From Fimbriiglobus ruber (lineage in GTDB: Bacteria > Planctomycetota > Planctomycetia > Gemmatales > Gemmataceae): a stretch of DNA of 64,000 bases. Numbering within the stretch: the stretch's first letter is position 1; each line of letters begins with the position of its first letter. The notes beneath the pieces were generated by a model. The model was given only the letters and a program-made list of their open reading frames with translations. It did no database searches and had not been told where the DNA came from. Below are positions 32,435-42,415 of the stretch, in pieces. The DNA is taken from assembly GCF_002197845.1 (NCBI RefSeq), contig NZ_NIDE01000020.1:233460-297459 (forward strand). The letters run 5' to 3'. The translations under genes and the position numbers were made by a program.

Positions 32435-33432
32435 GAGCCTGTTTGGGAATCTATGGGATTTGGGTGGTGGTGGTGGTGTCGGTCTGGAGAAGATCTCGAC
32501 TCGGGGGTATAGGCCGGTCAGCCCAATGGCCGCTTTCCCCGGAGGGATCATGCGAACGGGTTACCCGACCGACCTGACCGAGTCCGAATGGGCTCTCGTA
32601 CAACCGTTCGTCCCGCCCCCGACGGGAGCCGGGGCTCCCCGAACGGTGAACTTCCGATCCGTCCTGAACAGCATCCTGTATCTCAATCGGACCGGTTGCC
32701 AGTGGCGGATGTTGCCGAACGATTTGGGCACCCCATGGCAGACGGTGTACGCGTATTTCGCCACGTGGAAGCGGAACGGGACATGGACCCGGCTGAATGC
32801 CGCGTTGGCCGCCCAGGTCCGGGTAGCCGAAGGCCGGCCGGACCCGACCCCGAGTGCGACGTGCATCGATAGCCAATCCGTCAAGGGGACGGAATGCACG
32901 GAAAACCCCGGATATGATGGGGGAAAGAAGATCCAGGGGCGGAAGCGGCACATCCTGACGGACACGCTCGGGTTGCTGTTGGTGGTCGTCGTGACGGCGG
33001 CCAACGTGGACGACGGAGCGGCCGCCGCGACCGTCCTCGGGCGACTCGATCCCGGGGTGTATTCGCGGGTCCGGGCGGTGTTCGCCGACCAGAAGTATCA
33101 CAACCATGCGTTCGAGGCGTGGTTGTCCGGTCACCGCCCGGGGGTGCGGTTGGAGATCTCGTCCCGCCCCCCGGGGGCGACCACCTTCCAGCCGTTGCGG
33201 GTCCGATGGGTGGTCGAGCGGACGTTCGCGTGGATCGGACGGTGTCGGCGGAATAGCAAGGATTACGAGCGGACCGAATCGTCGAGCGAGGCCATGGTCC
33301 AGGTCAGCAGCATCCGACTCATGCTTCGTCGCCTGAATAAGTGTGCCTAACGACAGACGGCGAATGACGGCCCAGAATACCTAAACTACGAGTGCAGACG
33401 GATGTAGATAGCCAGGATTCCCAAACAGGCTC
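32435..33432 (+). mobile_element. IS5-type element, copy 2 (998 bp)
   Basis: The same element as 10051-11048 in inverted orientation, with GAGCCTGTTTGGGAATC at 32435-32451 and the complement at 33416-33432, flanked by TGA on both sides (target duplication). This copy therefore records a clean insertion. Confidence 0.9.
32550..33350 (+). CDS. IS5-family transposase, copy 2
   Basis: 266 residues, the same protein as the copy at 10133-10933, with GGAGGG before ATG 32550. Catalytic residues as in copy 1: CIDSQSVKG, VFADQKYHN, VVERTFAWIG. Two identical intact copies in one window imply recent transposition. Inverted orientation also makes them substrates for inversion of the 21 kb between them. 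Confidence 0.88.
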   Translation: MRTGYPTDLTESEWALVQPFVPPPTGAGAPRTVNFRSVLNSILYLNRTGCQWRMLPNDLGTPWQTVYAYFATWKRNGTWTRLNAALAAQVRVAEGRPDPTPSATCIDSQSVKGTECTENPGYDGGKKIQGRKRHILTDTLGLLLVVVVTAANVDDGAAAATVLGRLDPGVYSRVRAVFADQKYHNHAFEAWLSGHRPGVRLEISSRPPGATTFQPLRVRWVVERTFAWIGRCRRNSKDYERTESSSEAMVQVSSIRLMLRRLNKCA

Positions 33433-33754
33433 TGAGTGCCGTTACGACGGTGAAGGGGCAGCCCGGCACGATCGGCCGCCCTCGCTAAAACAGTGGCCAT
33501 ATAGGCCTCCACGGTTGAGGAGGCCCGCGACCGTCCACACCCGCATCAACGAGCAAACTGCCGTTGCGGGAAGTGATCGTTTCGAAGATGATTGTGGAGG
33601 ACGGTCGCGGGGAACTCCCGAGCCACACCAAGAAACGCCTACCGTTATTCGCGGGCTACGCTTCCGACCCTGATTGCCGCCAAGGTCAGAACCCGCGCGA
33701 TAGGCGCGCCAAACATAACTCAATAGCGTAATTGCCCACGATTCCTGTCGTCAA
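33433..33754. other. Non-coding or decayed segment between elements
   Basis: No gene can be supported. It contains a 13-bp inverted repeat (CCCGCGACCGTCC at about 33524 and its complement at about 33599) and short fragments with planctomycete-like codon use. Confidence 0.4.
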
Positions 33755-33771
33755 GCGGATTCCGAAGGAAA

Positions 33772-35317
33772 TGTCACGCCCCATTAGAAATGTCCGGGGT
33801 TTGGCCCCAATAGAAATGTCCTCCCCCCGGGACATATTTCCACTCATCATAGACGTTTTCGCCAAGGATGATTTGGAGCTGGACGGTACGATCGCTTCGG
33901 GTTATCTACCTCCTCGCCGCCGGAAGGATAGGGCTCCGCAGGAGTGCGACCCGAGCGTCCGGCAGTCGGCTGCATGCCCGCGGGACGGGAGTCCTTGACC
34001 GGCTCCCGTCCCGTCGTCTCCGCACTGGCATCGGCCGCTGATGCGCTAAACTCCGGGGGTTTGGGGGCAGAGCCCCCAAGGCTGCCCCCCACGGTGATCT
34101 CCTGGTACGGCAAATGACGCTTCCCGAACCGAATGTGCAGCGTCCCATCCAGTCTCTGCTCAATCACCACCCGGCCGCCACGCTCTCCCGGGTACGCTGG
34201 CGGCAACAATTGGTAGAACGTATTCGCGAAACGCACCACGTAGTCGTTGCTCACCACCCGCTCGCTCTGAATCGACAGGATCGACGCCAGCTTGTGATCT
34301 CGACCCAACGGTCGATGGGCATCGTTTGGCTGACGCGCCGGCTTGGCGAACCGCTTGTTGTGGTCGGGAAGGAGTTTCGCCAACAACGCGTTGGCGTCCT
34401 CGCAGGTCGTGACCTTGGCCAACCGCAGTTCCTTGACCCACCGATCCTGAGCCGTGCCAAACGAACGCTCGACACGTCCCTTCGCCTGGGGACTGTGCGC
34501 CCGAATCAACTCTATGGCCAGTTCGCCGAGCGCTCGGCCAAACTGCGTTTGCGCGTCGGGATCGGCGAGCGGACGTCCCTTCTCGTGCGGCTCGAAGATG
34601 CTGTGTCGATCCGTGTAAACCGCCAGCGGTCGGCCGTATTTCCGCAGCCAGACCCCCAACAAATCCAGGTGCGATTCCACGCTCCCATGCCGGTAAAACT
34701 TCGCTTCGACGCGGCTGGTGGCGTCATCGATCATGGTGATCAGAACGATCGTCTCGCCGCGACCCTCCAGCCACTCATGCACCGAGGCGTCCATCTGCAC
34801 CAACTCGCCCAAACAAGCCCGTCGCGGCCGACGACTGCGATGCGGGTCACGGCGACGTTGGCGTTCCCACAAGCCCTCGGCCAGCAACCAGCGACGCAGC
34901 GTTTCGACGCCCACCTTCAACCCTTCTTCCGCCAACTTCTCGCACGCGAAGGTGGGGCCGAAGTCGCGGTAACGCTGGCGGTACGCCGCCAGCACCTGCG
35001 TTCGCAGCTTGGCTTCCAGGCAGCGATTCGACGGCTGACCTCGAAGGCCATGCACCAGGGCGCTGTCACCCTGGGTCTTCAGTTTGCCCTTCAGTCGCCG
35101 GACCTGACGCGCGCTCAACTTCAACAAACCAGCGGCTTCCGTAACCGTCCGATCTCCCGATACCACCGCCTTCAGAATCGCCAAAACGTCACGCTCGCGC
35201 TGACTCATGGCTAGAATGCCCCAATCTTGTAGCTCGGTAGACATACGTCCTCCTTGGCATGAACAAGGAGGACATTTCTAACGAGTTAAGGCCGGACATT
35301 TCTAATGTGTTTCAACA
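33772..35317 (-). mobile_element. IS1202-type (ISNCY) element with a 17-bp target duplication
   Basis: Ends begin TGT and contain ATTAGAAATGTCC (33772 onwards and the complement to 35317), with a second internal copy of the AGAAATGTCC motif on each side. The direct repeat GCGGATTCCGAAGGAAA flanks it at 33755-33771 and 35318-35334. Long duplications are known for the IS1202 group. Confidence 0.8.
33847..35244 (-). CDS. IS1202/ISNCY-type transposase
   Basis: A 465-residue transposase with an N-terminal helix-turn-helix (TVTEAAGLLKLSARQVRRLKG), then a second DNA-binding part (FGPTFACEKLAEEGLKVGVE), and an integrase-like DDE core: Asp in ELVQMDASVHEWLEG, Asp in AVYTDRHSIFE, Glu in SPQAKGRVERSFGTAQDRW. 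The C-terminal 100 residues are low-complexity and basic. The start could also be the ATG 12 codons in (MSQRERDV). Intact. Confidence 0.85.
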   Translation of the reverse strand: MSTELQDWGILAMSQRERDVLAILKAVVSGDRTVTEAAGLLKLSARQVRRLKGKLKTQGDSALVHGLRGQPSNRCLEAKLRTQVLAAYRQRYRDFGPTFACEKLAEEGLKVGVETLRRWLLAEGLWERQRRRDPHRSRRPRRACLGELVQMDASVHEWLEGRGETIVLITMIDDATSRVEAKFYRHGSVESHLDLLGVWLRKYGRPLAVYTDRHSIFEPHEKGRPLADPDAQTQFGRALGELAIELIRAHSPQAKGRVERSFGTAQDRWVKELRLAKVTTCEDANALLAKLLPDHNKRFAKPARQPNDAHRPLGRDHKLASILSIQSERVVSNDYVVRFANTFYQLLPPAYPGERGGRVVIEQRLDGTLHIRFGKRHLPYQEITVGGSLGGSAPKPPEFSASAADASAETTGREPVKDSRPAGMQPTAGRSGRTPAEPYPSGGEEVDNPKRSYRPAPNHPWRKRL

Positions 35318-35550
35318 GCGGATTCCGAAGGAAATGCGCGGTTTGCGGGGAAAAAGGCGGGTGCTCACGAACCCGGGCAGAATCCGGTGATCGAGGAAAA
35401 AGTTTCTGTCACACTCGATGACTAAATTACGTCTTAACTAGTAGAGGGGAGCGGACAGCCCGGAAGGGAAGTCCGGTCCTCTCTTCCTTTTGGTTTGTCT
35501 GCGGTCGAAGAGCCACACCAAGCCAGACCCAGAATTGCCGAAGGACATCG

Positions 35551-35592
35551 AGCCCCGACAGCGTTGCCGCGCTGTCGGAGCTTTATTTTTTT
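35551..35592 (+). terminator. Probable rho-independent terminator
   Basis: CCGACAGCG pairs with CGCTGTCGG (plus flanking AGC/GCT pairs) across about 6 bases and is followed by TTTATTTTTTT. No gene I can support ends just before it; positions 35335-35752 otherwise hold nothing clear. It may belong to the transcript interrupted by the IS1202-type insertion. Confidence 0.65.
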
Positions 35593-35812
35593 ACAAGCAT
35601 GTTTCGATTGTCTTATCTGGCCTTTTGACTACCGTCATGCACTTCACCACATGCCGCACGGTCAGCGCATGAGCCTTCGTAATTCGGTGCTGGCCAGCGA
35701 TCTTCCGGTCCAGCATGCGGATGGTCCAACCAAACGCGTCGACAAGCTATAGTGGACCCCGAAAACTAGACCGCCAGTTAAGATACACTGGCGGCTTTTC
35801 GAGGGTATCTGG

Positions 35813-36100
35813 ATGGCGACGAAACGAAAAACACACACGGCGGCGTTCAAGGCCCAGGTCGCACTGGCAGCGATCAAGGGGGATCGGACCATCAACCAGG
35901 TGGCTTCCCAGTACGATGTCCACCCGACCCTGATCCACGCCTGGAAGAAGCAGTTACTGGCCGGAGCGGAGACGGTGTTCGCGTCCGGGGTCAAGCCGAC
36001 CGGACCGCCGGACGACAAGACCGACGAGTTGTACGCGCAGATCGGGCGACTCAAGGTCGAACTCGACTGGGTGAAAAAAAAATCTGCCGCCCTCGGTTGA
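35813..36100 (+). CDS. IS3-family OrfA (helix-turn-helix)
   Basis: 95 residues: KRKTHTAAFKAQVALAAIKG, then NQVASQYDVHPTLIHAWKKQ, the helix-turn-helix that binds the IS ends, then a leucine-zipper-like segment (DELYAQIGRLKVELDWVKKK). It ends shortly after a run of nine A (about 36074-36082). A shorter run would carry translation straight into orfB, as the IS3 family fuses OrfA and OrfB into the active transposase. Confidence 0.85.
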   Translation: MATKRKTHTAAFKAQVALAAIKGDRTINQVASQYDVHPTLIHAWKKQLLAGAETVFASGVKPTGPPDDKTDELYAQIGRLKVELDWVKKKSAALG

Positions 36101-36926
36101 CGCCCGGCGGGCTCTGATCGACGACGATCACCCCGCGCTGAGCATCCGTCGGCAGTGCGCACTGGTCGGCCTGAACCGGTCGACCCGGTACTACGACCCG
36201 GTCCCGGAGACGGCCGAGAATCTCCGGCGGATGCGGTGGATCGATGAGCAATACACCCGGTGCCCGTTCTATGGCAGCCGGCGGATCACCGCGTGGCTGG
36301 CGGGTCAGGGCCATGAGGTGAACCGCAAGCGGGTCCAGCGGCTCCTGCGGATCATGGGGTTGGAAGCCATCTACCCGCGGCCGAAATTGTCCGCCGGGCC
36401 GGCCCATAAGGTGTACCCATACCTACTCCGGGGCGTCGCGATCGATCGGGTCAACCAGGTCTGGTCGGCCGATATTACATATGTCCCGCTGCCGTCCGGG
36501 TTCATGTACCTGGCCGCGACGATTGACTGGTTCAGCCGGTCTGTCATCGCCTGGCGGTTGTCGAACACGCTCGACGGGTCGTTCTGCCAGGACATGCTGG
36601 ACGACGCGTTGGGCCGGGGCACGCCGGAGGTGTTCAACACCGATCAGGGCGTCCAGTTTACGGCCCGGAGTTGGATCGACCGGGTGGAGACGGCCGGGGC
36701 GTCGGTCAGCATGGATGGTCGCGGGCGGTGTCTAGATAATGTATTCGTCGAACGGCTGTGGCGAAGTGTCAAATACGAAGATGTGTATCTACGGGGGTAC
36801 GAGTCGGTGTCGGCGCTGACGAGCGGGTTACGGTCGTACTTCGCGTTCTACAACGGGCAGCGGTTGCATCAGTCGTTGGACTACCGGACGCCCGCGGCTG
36901 TGTACGAGGGGACGTCGGGGGGATGA
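36083..36926 (+). CDS. IS3-family OrfB (DDE integrase core), no own start
   Basis: The frame reads NLPPSVDARRALIDDDHPAL directly after the A9 run, then SIRRQCALVGLNRSTRYY, FYGSRRITAWL and the catalytic core: Asp in VWSADITYVPLPSGFMYL, Asp in FNTDQGVQFTARSW, Glu in NVFVERLWRSVKYEDVY. No ATG precedes the domain before 36231, so it is made as a fusion. Relative to OrfA it is in the +1 frame; the usual IS3 signal is -1, so a one-A-shorter transcript or a two-base slip would be needed. Confidence 0.8.
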
Positions 36927-36932
36927 GGAAAG

Positions 36933-36985
36933 GGTTTTCCGCCCCGAAGCCCTCCGCGGGGTGAAGGGCTTCGGGGCGGAAAACC
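36933..36985. terminator. 21-bp perfect hairpin after IS3 orfB
   Basis: GGTTTTCCGCCCCGAAGCCC at 36933-36952 (plus one more base) pairs perfectly with 36965-36985 across an 11-base loop, seven bases after the orfB stop. No T-run, but a stem of this strength would block readthrough in either direction. Confidence 0.6.
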
Positions 36986-37125
36986 ATCCGGCAGAACGGA
37001 TCGACGAATGAGACCGCCCCCAAAAAGTGTAGCTAAGGACGGCGGTTTTTTGGTCTAGACAATGGGGTCCACCATAAGCCGCTTTTTGCCGAACCCGTCG
37101 GCGATGTGCCGGAACTCGGTCGGGG

Positions 37126-38103
37126 TTAAGCTGCCACCTGCTTTCCGTACCAAACCGCCACCAACTCTTCGGCAGCGGCGAAATTGGGCTTCTCGGGCAG
37201 AGTCGAAACCCGCTGGCACTCTTCCAACCGCACCATCCCGTCCTCGATCAACTCCGCGACCTGCTTGTACGGCAACTCGCCTTTGCGGATCTGGAGCAGC
37301 ATCTCGGCTTCGGGCCGCGGGTAGCTCACCGTGTGGTGAGTTAGCAGTTCCTCGGCCTCGCGGCAGACCCGCACCGCGTGCATCAACGCCTTCCAATCCA
37401 CGCCTTCGTTCGTCTCGGCCATCAGCGCTCGCTGACCGTACTCATCGAGCAGGTGTTGGTAGATCTTCAAAGCCGCTTTCAGCGTGACGTGCTCCTGCGC
37501 CTTGCGGTTGCATACCGAGACCATGCGCACGACGCACTCCGGACGGCCGCGCAGCGTGTCCGTGAGGAACTCGACATGCTCGTGGCCGCTCAGGGTCGCG
37601 ACCAGCGCGTCCCAGTGCTCGGACAGTTTGCAAGCCGGGTAGCTCGCGTCGATGCACCCTTGAAGAAAAGTCACCATCGACCGCGTCGCGGCGACTCTCG
37701 ATCCCTTAATCCCGTACTTGTTCGCCTGCTGACGACAGTAGCCGGCGAAGGCCGCTACGCCGCGGTGCAGCCAGAGATGCTTGTTGGCCTGAATCTCGCG
37801 CCAGAGCGAGGTCGACTCGATGAGCCACCGATCCGGGACGAACAGCATGGTGATGGCAACCGTCTGTCCTTCGAGCAGCAAAGCCATGTACTTCTGGAGC
37901 GAGAACGACTCGAAATCCACGTCGTCCGGCCCGTTCTTCTGAGTGCCATCGGCCTTCGACTTCACGTTCACCGCGTTCTGCACCCGCTGGAGCAGGATGT
38001 CGCGCGCCGGAGGGAGGTGGACGGCCTTGAAGTCGTGGTCACTGGTGGTGACGTTCGTGCCGTAGACGTGGGAGCCGAACTGCATGCGGACGAGCGTTTC
38101 CAT
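37126..38103 (-). CDS. Predicted nucleotidyltransferase (COG3541-like)
   Basis: A 325-residue protein from ATG 38103, whose start overlaps the stop of the phosphoesterase gene (TGATG). The polymerase-beta-like nucleotidyltransferase motif is clear: FGSHVYGTNVTTSDHDFKAV, with Gly-Ser and the metal-binding Asp-x-Asp. Later residues DDVDFESFSLQKYMALLLEGQ match the family. COG3541 proteins are uncharacterised nucleotidyltransferases often found in phages and mobile regions. The tight coupling to a phosphoesterase suggests they act together on a nucleic acid or nucleotide end. Intact; the IS3 element ends 55 bases after its stop. Confidence 0.75.
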   Translation of the reverse strand: METLVRMQFGSHVYGTNVTTSDHDFKAVHLPPARDILLQRVQNAVNVKSKADGTQKNGPDDVDFESFSLQKYMALLLEGQTVAITMLFVPDRWLIESTSLWREIQANKHLWLHRGVAAFAGYCRQQANKYGIKGSRVAATRSMVTFLQGCIDASYPACKLSEHWDALVATLSGHEHVEFLTDTLRGRPECVVRMVSVCNRKAQEHVTLKAALKIYQHLLDEYGQRALMAETNEGVDWKALMHAVRVCREAEELLTHHTVSYPRPEAEMLLQIRKGELPYKQVAELIEDGMVRLEECQRVSTLPEKPNFAAAEELVAVWYGKQVAA

Positions 38104-38339
38104 CAGTGGTGCTCTGCCCACTTGTTCAGAATCCAGTCGAACGGGACAGGGGTCAGGTCGGTTTGTTCAGCCGACACGCACACGTAACGAGGGTCTGGCT
38201 CCGAATGAGCCAGCGTGTCGGAGTGTTGATCGGCCACCGCCAGACGCATCACCCGCTTCGTGTGCAGATGCCCATGGACGTTCATGTACCACCGGGCGAG
38301 TTGGTTTTCGTGGACGGGGACGTGGGTTAGGACCAGCCC
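38103..38339 (-). pseudogene. Calcineurin-like metallophosphoesterase, C-terminal fragment
   Basis: The frame reads LTHVPVHENQLARWYMNVHG then HLHTKRVM and RYVCVSAEQTDLTPVPF, with the terminal T/S-H-x-P and G-H-x-H metal-binding motifs of calcineurin-like phosphoesterases. Everything upstream is replaced by the end of an ISAs1 element at 38340, so the first metal-binding half is missing and the enzyme is dead. Its stop overlaps the start of the nucleotidyltransferase, so the two formed an operon. Confidence 0.75.
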
Positions 38340-38670
38340 CAGGGCAATCGCACCTCAAAACCCCTTGATTTTCAACAAAATTTCTTCCATGTATGCCTCG
38401 TCCCATCCAGCCTTTAATCGCATCCCATTGAGGCTCGACTTCGTTTTGATCTGCTTGAGGACCGAGAGCACCATCCGCCGCAACCAGCCGACGTTCTCGG
38501 CCTGGGCGTCCTCATCTCCATTCCGTACACGACTGGCATCCTCCCGGAACACCACATCTAACACCCAATGTAACCCATTCTCGATTGGCCTGTCACACTG
38601 ACCTCCAAGTTACAAGTTGTGCGGGGTCCGGTCATCGACACCGTGACGATGACCGGACCCCGCCAAGCCA

Positions 38671-41071
38671 TTACGCACGTACCGTCGGCACGCGCAACGC
38701 CGCCAGCCGATCCCGATTGGCCCAGACCCGCGGGCATTCCTTGAGCGCACGCAACCGGTCGACCTCCGTGCCACCCGCCCACACGGCCCACGGGCCGCCC
38801 CGCCCGCCGACTTGGCGGGCATGCAACCATCCCTTCGTCCGCCACCCGTGCAAGGTGTACGGCGACAGCAACCGTTCACGGGGCTAAAGCATTTGTTCAC
38901 CTGAACAACGGGTTATAAAGTTCCCCGAAAACAAGCTGTTTTTCACTCTGATAGTGTACATTATATACATGACCCCGGATCAATAATGTGGTCTAAAGGC
39001 GGGTAAAATCGCCCTCGGACTCAAGTAAACATGTGGGCGCCGCCCGCAATAGTCCCGAAAAACAAGGCAAATTTGCGATTACGATTGTCTGTCAGTGCCA
39101 GCGACTCCCGTGAACGGTTACCGGCGACACGCCCAGGTGGCGAGCCAACTCGTGCAACCACCACTCGCCTTCTGTCAGCGGACCTGCCTCGTCGGGGACT
39201 CGCGACACCCGCGGCCGCACCCCCAGATCGTCCACTAACCGCCGCACCATTCCGGCCGTAAACCCGGTCGCCCGTTTCGGGGGTCGGAACCCGGCCTCCT
39301 GGAGAATGGTGGCGATCTCGGCCGGCGTCCGATTCTGTTCGTGGAGCGCGATCAACCGGGCGGACAACTGCGGCCAATCCCGCTGTTGCCGGTATCCTTG
39401 CACCGGGCGGTGGACCGTCTGCTGCTGGACGGCCCCACCGGACCACTCGACGCGAATCGCGGCCCGGTCGCCGGTCGGGTCGACCGTCACCACGACCGTG
39501 TCGATCAGGAGTCGAACGATCTGCCGCCGGTCCGCCGGTGTCGTGGTCGACGCCCGCCACACCGCCGGCACATGTTCGGCCAACTGCCGGACGCGGTCCC
39601 GGTCGGCCTCCCCCAGGACGCGCGGTTGGGTTCGGCGGACGCGATCGAACTCCGCTTCCAGCCGCGCGACCTCCCGGAGTAACTCGTCCCACCGCTGCTC
39701 CAGGGTGCGGGCCACCAGCCGGTTCTCCGGCTCACAGGCGTGGTACTGGCGTCCCGCCCGATCCGCCTCGTACCGCGCCCGCTCGATCCGTTGCTCCCAG
39801 TGCCGGACCAGTTGCCGGCGTTGCTCCTCGACGGCGGCCGCGGCCGTCAGACTCGCATCCAGGGCGGCCGGTTGCAACGCCGACAGCACCTGCTCGGCCA
39901 CCCACGTCTCGATGTCCGCGGCCGGAGTCGATTGGCACAGGGGCAGCCCGTAGTCGGACCGCAGGGTGCTGCACACGTACGACGGTCGCCCCGTCCGGGT
40001 ATACCGGACGTACATTCGCTTGCCGCACCGCCCGCACCGTACCACCCCGGCCAGGAGGGCGGTCCCGTTCCGAATCGCCCCGGGCGACCCCGCCCGCGAT
40101 CGGTTCGCCGCGAGCCGCAGTTGGTTCGCCTCGAACCGCTCCCAACTGATGTACGCCGGGAATCGATCCCTGAGGAACACGAGGCACTCATCCGCCGCCA
40201 GGCCGGAGTTCCGACCACTCTTGGGATGTCCCGCCGTCTGCCTCCGCGGGTCGGTCGGCCGGTGCCCGTACCGGTACGCCCCCGCGTAGATCGGGTGGCG
40301 GAGGATCTGGCGGATCGTCTCCCGGCCCGGTGGCCGCCATTGCAACGGTCCGCCGCTCCCGCCGGCGGTCGAGCGCACCGGGAGTCGGATCCCGTGGGCG
40401 ATCAGGTGGCGAAGGATTCCGTGGACGGTGCCCTGCCGGTCGAACTCGTCAAAGATCAACCGGACGACGCCCTGGGCCTGCTCGTCGGGATCGAGGGTGA
40501 CCTGCCCGGACGGGTGCTTGAGGTAACCGACCGGGACGGACACGATCAACTCACCCCGGCGGGCTTTATTCAACTTCCCCTGGTGCATCCGCTGTTTGAG
40601 GACGTGCAGTTCGGCCTCATTCATCATCCCGTGCAACCCGAGCAGGAGGCGATCCGAATGGTCGGTCGGATCGAACACGCCGTCGGCGTCGGCCAGCAGA
40701 ACGCGGAACCGGGCGCACAACTCCAGCAGTTGGTGCCCGTCCTTGCACGACCGGGCCCGTCGACTCATCTCGAGCCCGAGGATCAGGCCGATGCGATCGA
40801 GGGCGACCTCGGCCAACAAGCGCTGGAACCCCGGCCGCCCCTCGATCGACTGGCCGCTCTTGCCCAGGTCGTCGTCGATGACGGTCACCCGCTCACGGGT
40901 CCAACCGAGCGCGCTCGCACGATCGGTGAGGGCATACTGTCGGGCCGTCGATTCCTGGTGGTCGGCGACCTGTTGCGGGGTGGATTGCCGGACGTAGACG
41001 ATCGCCCCGCGGTCGAGGTGCCACGGTCGGACCTTGGGGGAAGGCGAGAGATCACGCGGGGTGGCGGTCAT
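38671..41071 (-). pseudogene. Large serine recombinase, copy 3, interrupted by a MITE
   Basis: From ATG 41071 the protein is identical to copy 2 (catalytic RQSTPQQV, GLEMSRRARS, zinc ribbon) through LARHLGVSP. The MITE (38868-39122) then adds VTVHGSRWH and a stop. The remaining helix-turn-helix and tail continue beyond the MITE to 38671. The truncated enzyme keeps all catalytic domains but lacks the last about 65 residues, so it may be inactive or altered in DNA binding; copy 2 could act on its ends in trans. Confidence 0.88.
38868..39122. mobile_element. MITE 1 (255 bp) inside recombinase copy 3
   Basis: Terminal inverted repeats GCAACCGTTCACGGG (38868 onwards) and the complement of GGTAACCGTTCACGGG (to 39122) enclose an AT-rich, non-coding interior. 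A 7-bp target duplication GGCGACA lies at 38861-38867 and 39123-39129. The uninterrupted site exists in copy 2, proving the insertion. The parent transposase is not in this window. Confidence 0.9.
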
Positions 41072-42415
41072 GACGCGCCTCCCGTAGTGGGGGCACATCG
41101 GTCAGAATTGGCCGGGCGAGTAGGTCGGCGAGGAGTCGCTGGAGTTGCCGCCGGCGCTCGGGCGGGAGTTGCGCCCAGATCGCCGCCGGAGGGGCTAGCG
41201 ACGGGGGGGACCGAGGACGGGGTCGTTGTCGGACATGGGGTGCCTCCGTGGCCGGGGCGCTGGTCGCACCACGCGGCCAGCGCCAGAAGGGCCTCGAGTG
41301 CGATCGTAACCGGTCCCCCCGACCTCGCACAAGTTGTTGCTTCGCCAGTCGTCTGGCTGGGGGTTCTCGATCCCCAATGATTCCGCGCCCACCCGGCGAA
41401 CTGCCGAGCCGAGGCGACCCGACTACTGATGTAAAAGCGCGTCTCGGTCTGGCTCTTCCCCTTCTCCCCACGCTCCGAGACCACCACGATCACACTCGTG
41501 AGGTCCTTCCACAATGCGTAATCCCGGACCCCCTTCCGGATCTCGTCCACGTCCGTCAGCACCCAACATTGCCGCAGTTCCTCCCGACCCCGAGTCGTCT
41601 TCTCCTGGGCAAACCCGTCCCACGTACCCGACGCGAACTCCTGCTCCAAGGCGTGATCAAACAGAGCCCCGAGATCCGCGCGCAGATGGGGTTGATTGTC
41701 CTTTACCGCGAGCAGGTAATCGCCCCCCTCGGCACGGATCGTGGTGGCGATCTCCTTCTGGCAGCCCATGGCGTCGATACTCACCAACGCCCCCGAGATC
41801 TCAATCAATTCCAACAACTTCGGGATCGCGGTGATCTCGTTCGACTTGTCGTCGACGGCCACTTGGCCGAGACTCAGGCGGGCATCGGTGGCCCACGCGC
41901 TGACCAAGTGGAGTGCCGTGACCCCGGCCCCGGCGTCCTCCGATCCGGCCAACCGCTTGCCATCGATCGCGATGTGCGCGCGTCCGAGTTTCCCGCACAC
42001 GTCGGCGATCCATTGACCGAAGCACGCCTGAAACGCGGCCGGTTTGAGATGGGCAAACACCCGCCCGAAAGTGTCGTGGGACGGGATCCCGTGGACCAGT
42101 GGGAGGAACCGCCGGAACCACCCGATCTTGGCCCGGCCGAACGTTTCGACGGCGACCCAATCGTTGGCCCCGCCGATGGCCGCGCACAGGGCGATGGTCA
42201 GAATCTCGTGCAAGTTGTGAGCCAACGTCCGCCCCGGGCGGCGCGGGTCCTCCAAGGTGCGGAAGGCCTCAACGAAGGGCGCGGGAGGAGTCGTGTCCAT
42301 AGGATGCGGTAACCATCCGTGGTTATGAGAGAACCCGATCGTCATTTCTCAATATATTAAAGGTGACAACCCGAGCCAGATCGCCCAGACTGCCTGTTGT
42401 GATGCGATTGCCCTG

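Larger units (their letters stand above)
35753..37071 (+). mobile_element. IS3-family element
   Basis: Ends TGGACCCC with a further CTAGACC match (35753-35776 and the complement to 37071). It contains orfA, orfB and a strong hairpin after orfB. Target duplication not evident. Confidence 0.8.
38581..41366 (-). mobile_element. Serine-recombinase element, copy 3, with a nested MITE
   Basis: In the minus orientation the left junction (41366-41371) reads ATCGA then GAACCCCCAG and the right junction (38581-38586) reads GGCCA then ATCGA and the host's GAATGGG. It is 2786 bp, or 2524 bp without the 255-bp MITE and its 7-bp duplication, matching copy 2. The small ORF is also present in the same place (about 41050-41196). 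High similarity to copy 2 implies recent movement. Confidence 0.85.
38355..42300 (-). pseudogene. ISAs1-family transposase B, split at the catalytic Glu codon
   Basis: The N-terminal part (42300 down to 41367) reads LEDPRRPGRTLAHNLHEILT, GIPSHDTFGRVFAH, first Asp in IAIDGKRLAGSED, second Asp in VSIDAMGCQKEIA and KDNQPHL, ending at ARNHWG. The C-terminal part (from 38582) resumes IENGLHWVLDVVFREDASR and ends LLKIKGF at 38355. The insertion is again at GA of the Glu codon. One base is missing just before it (TTGGGGATCGAG), so clean excision would leave a frameshift: the host may have been mutated before or during insertion. Confidence 0.85.
38340..42415 (-). mobile_element. ISAs1-family element B, carrying recombinase element copy 3
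   Basis: Inverted repeats CAGGGCAATCGCA at 38340-38352 and the complement at 42403-42415 mark the ends; they differ from those of ISAs1 element A, so this is a different IS. It has truncated a phosphoesterase on one side and an IS4 transposase on the other. Nested inside are the recombinase element and, inside that, a MITE. Confidence 0.85.

Noticed and set aside
34114-35214. 366-residue plus-strand frame opposite the IS1202-type transposase
   Set aside because: Shadow of the transposase gene; no motifs.
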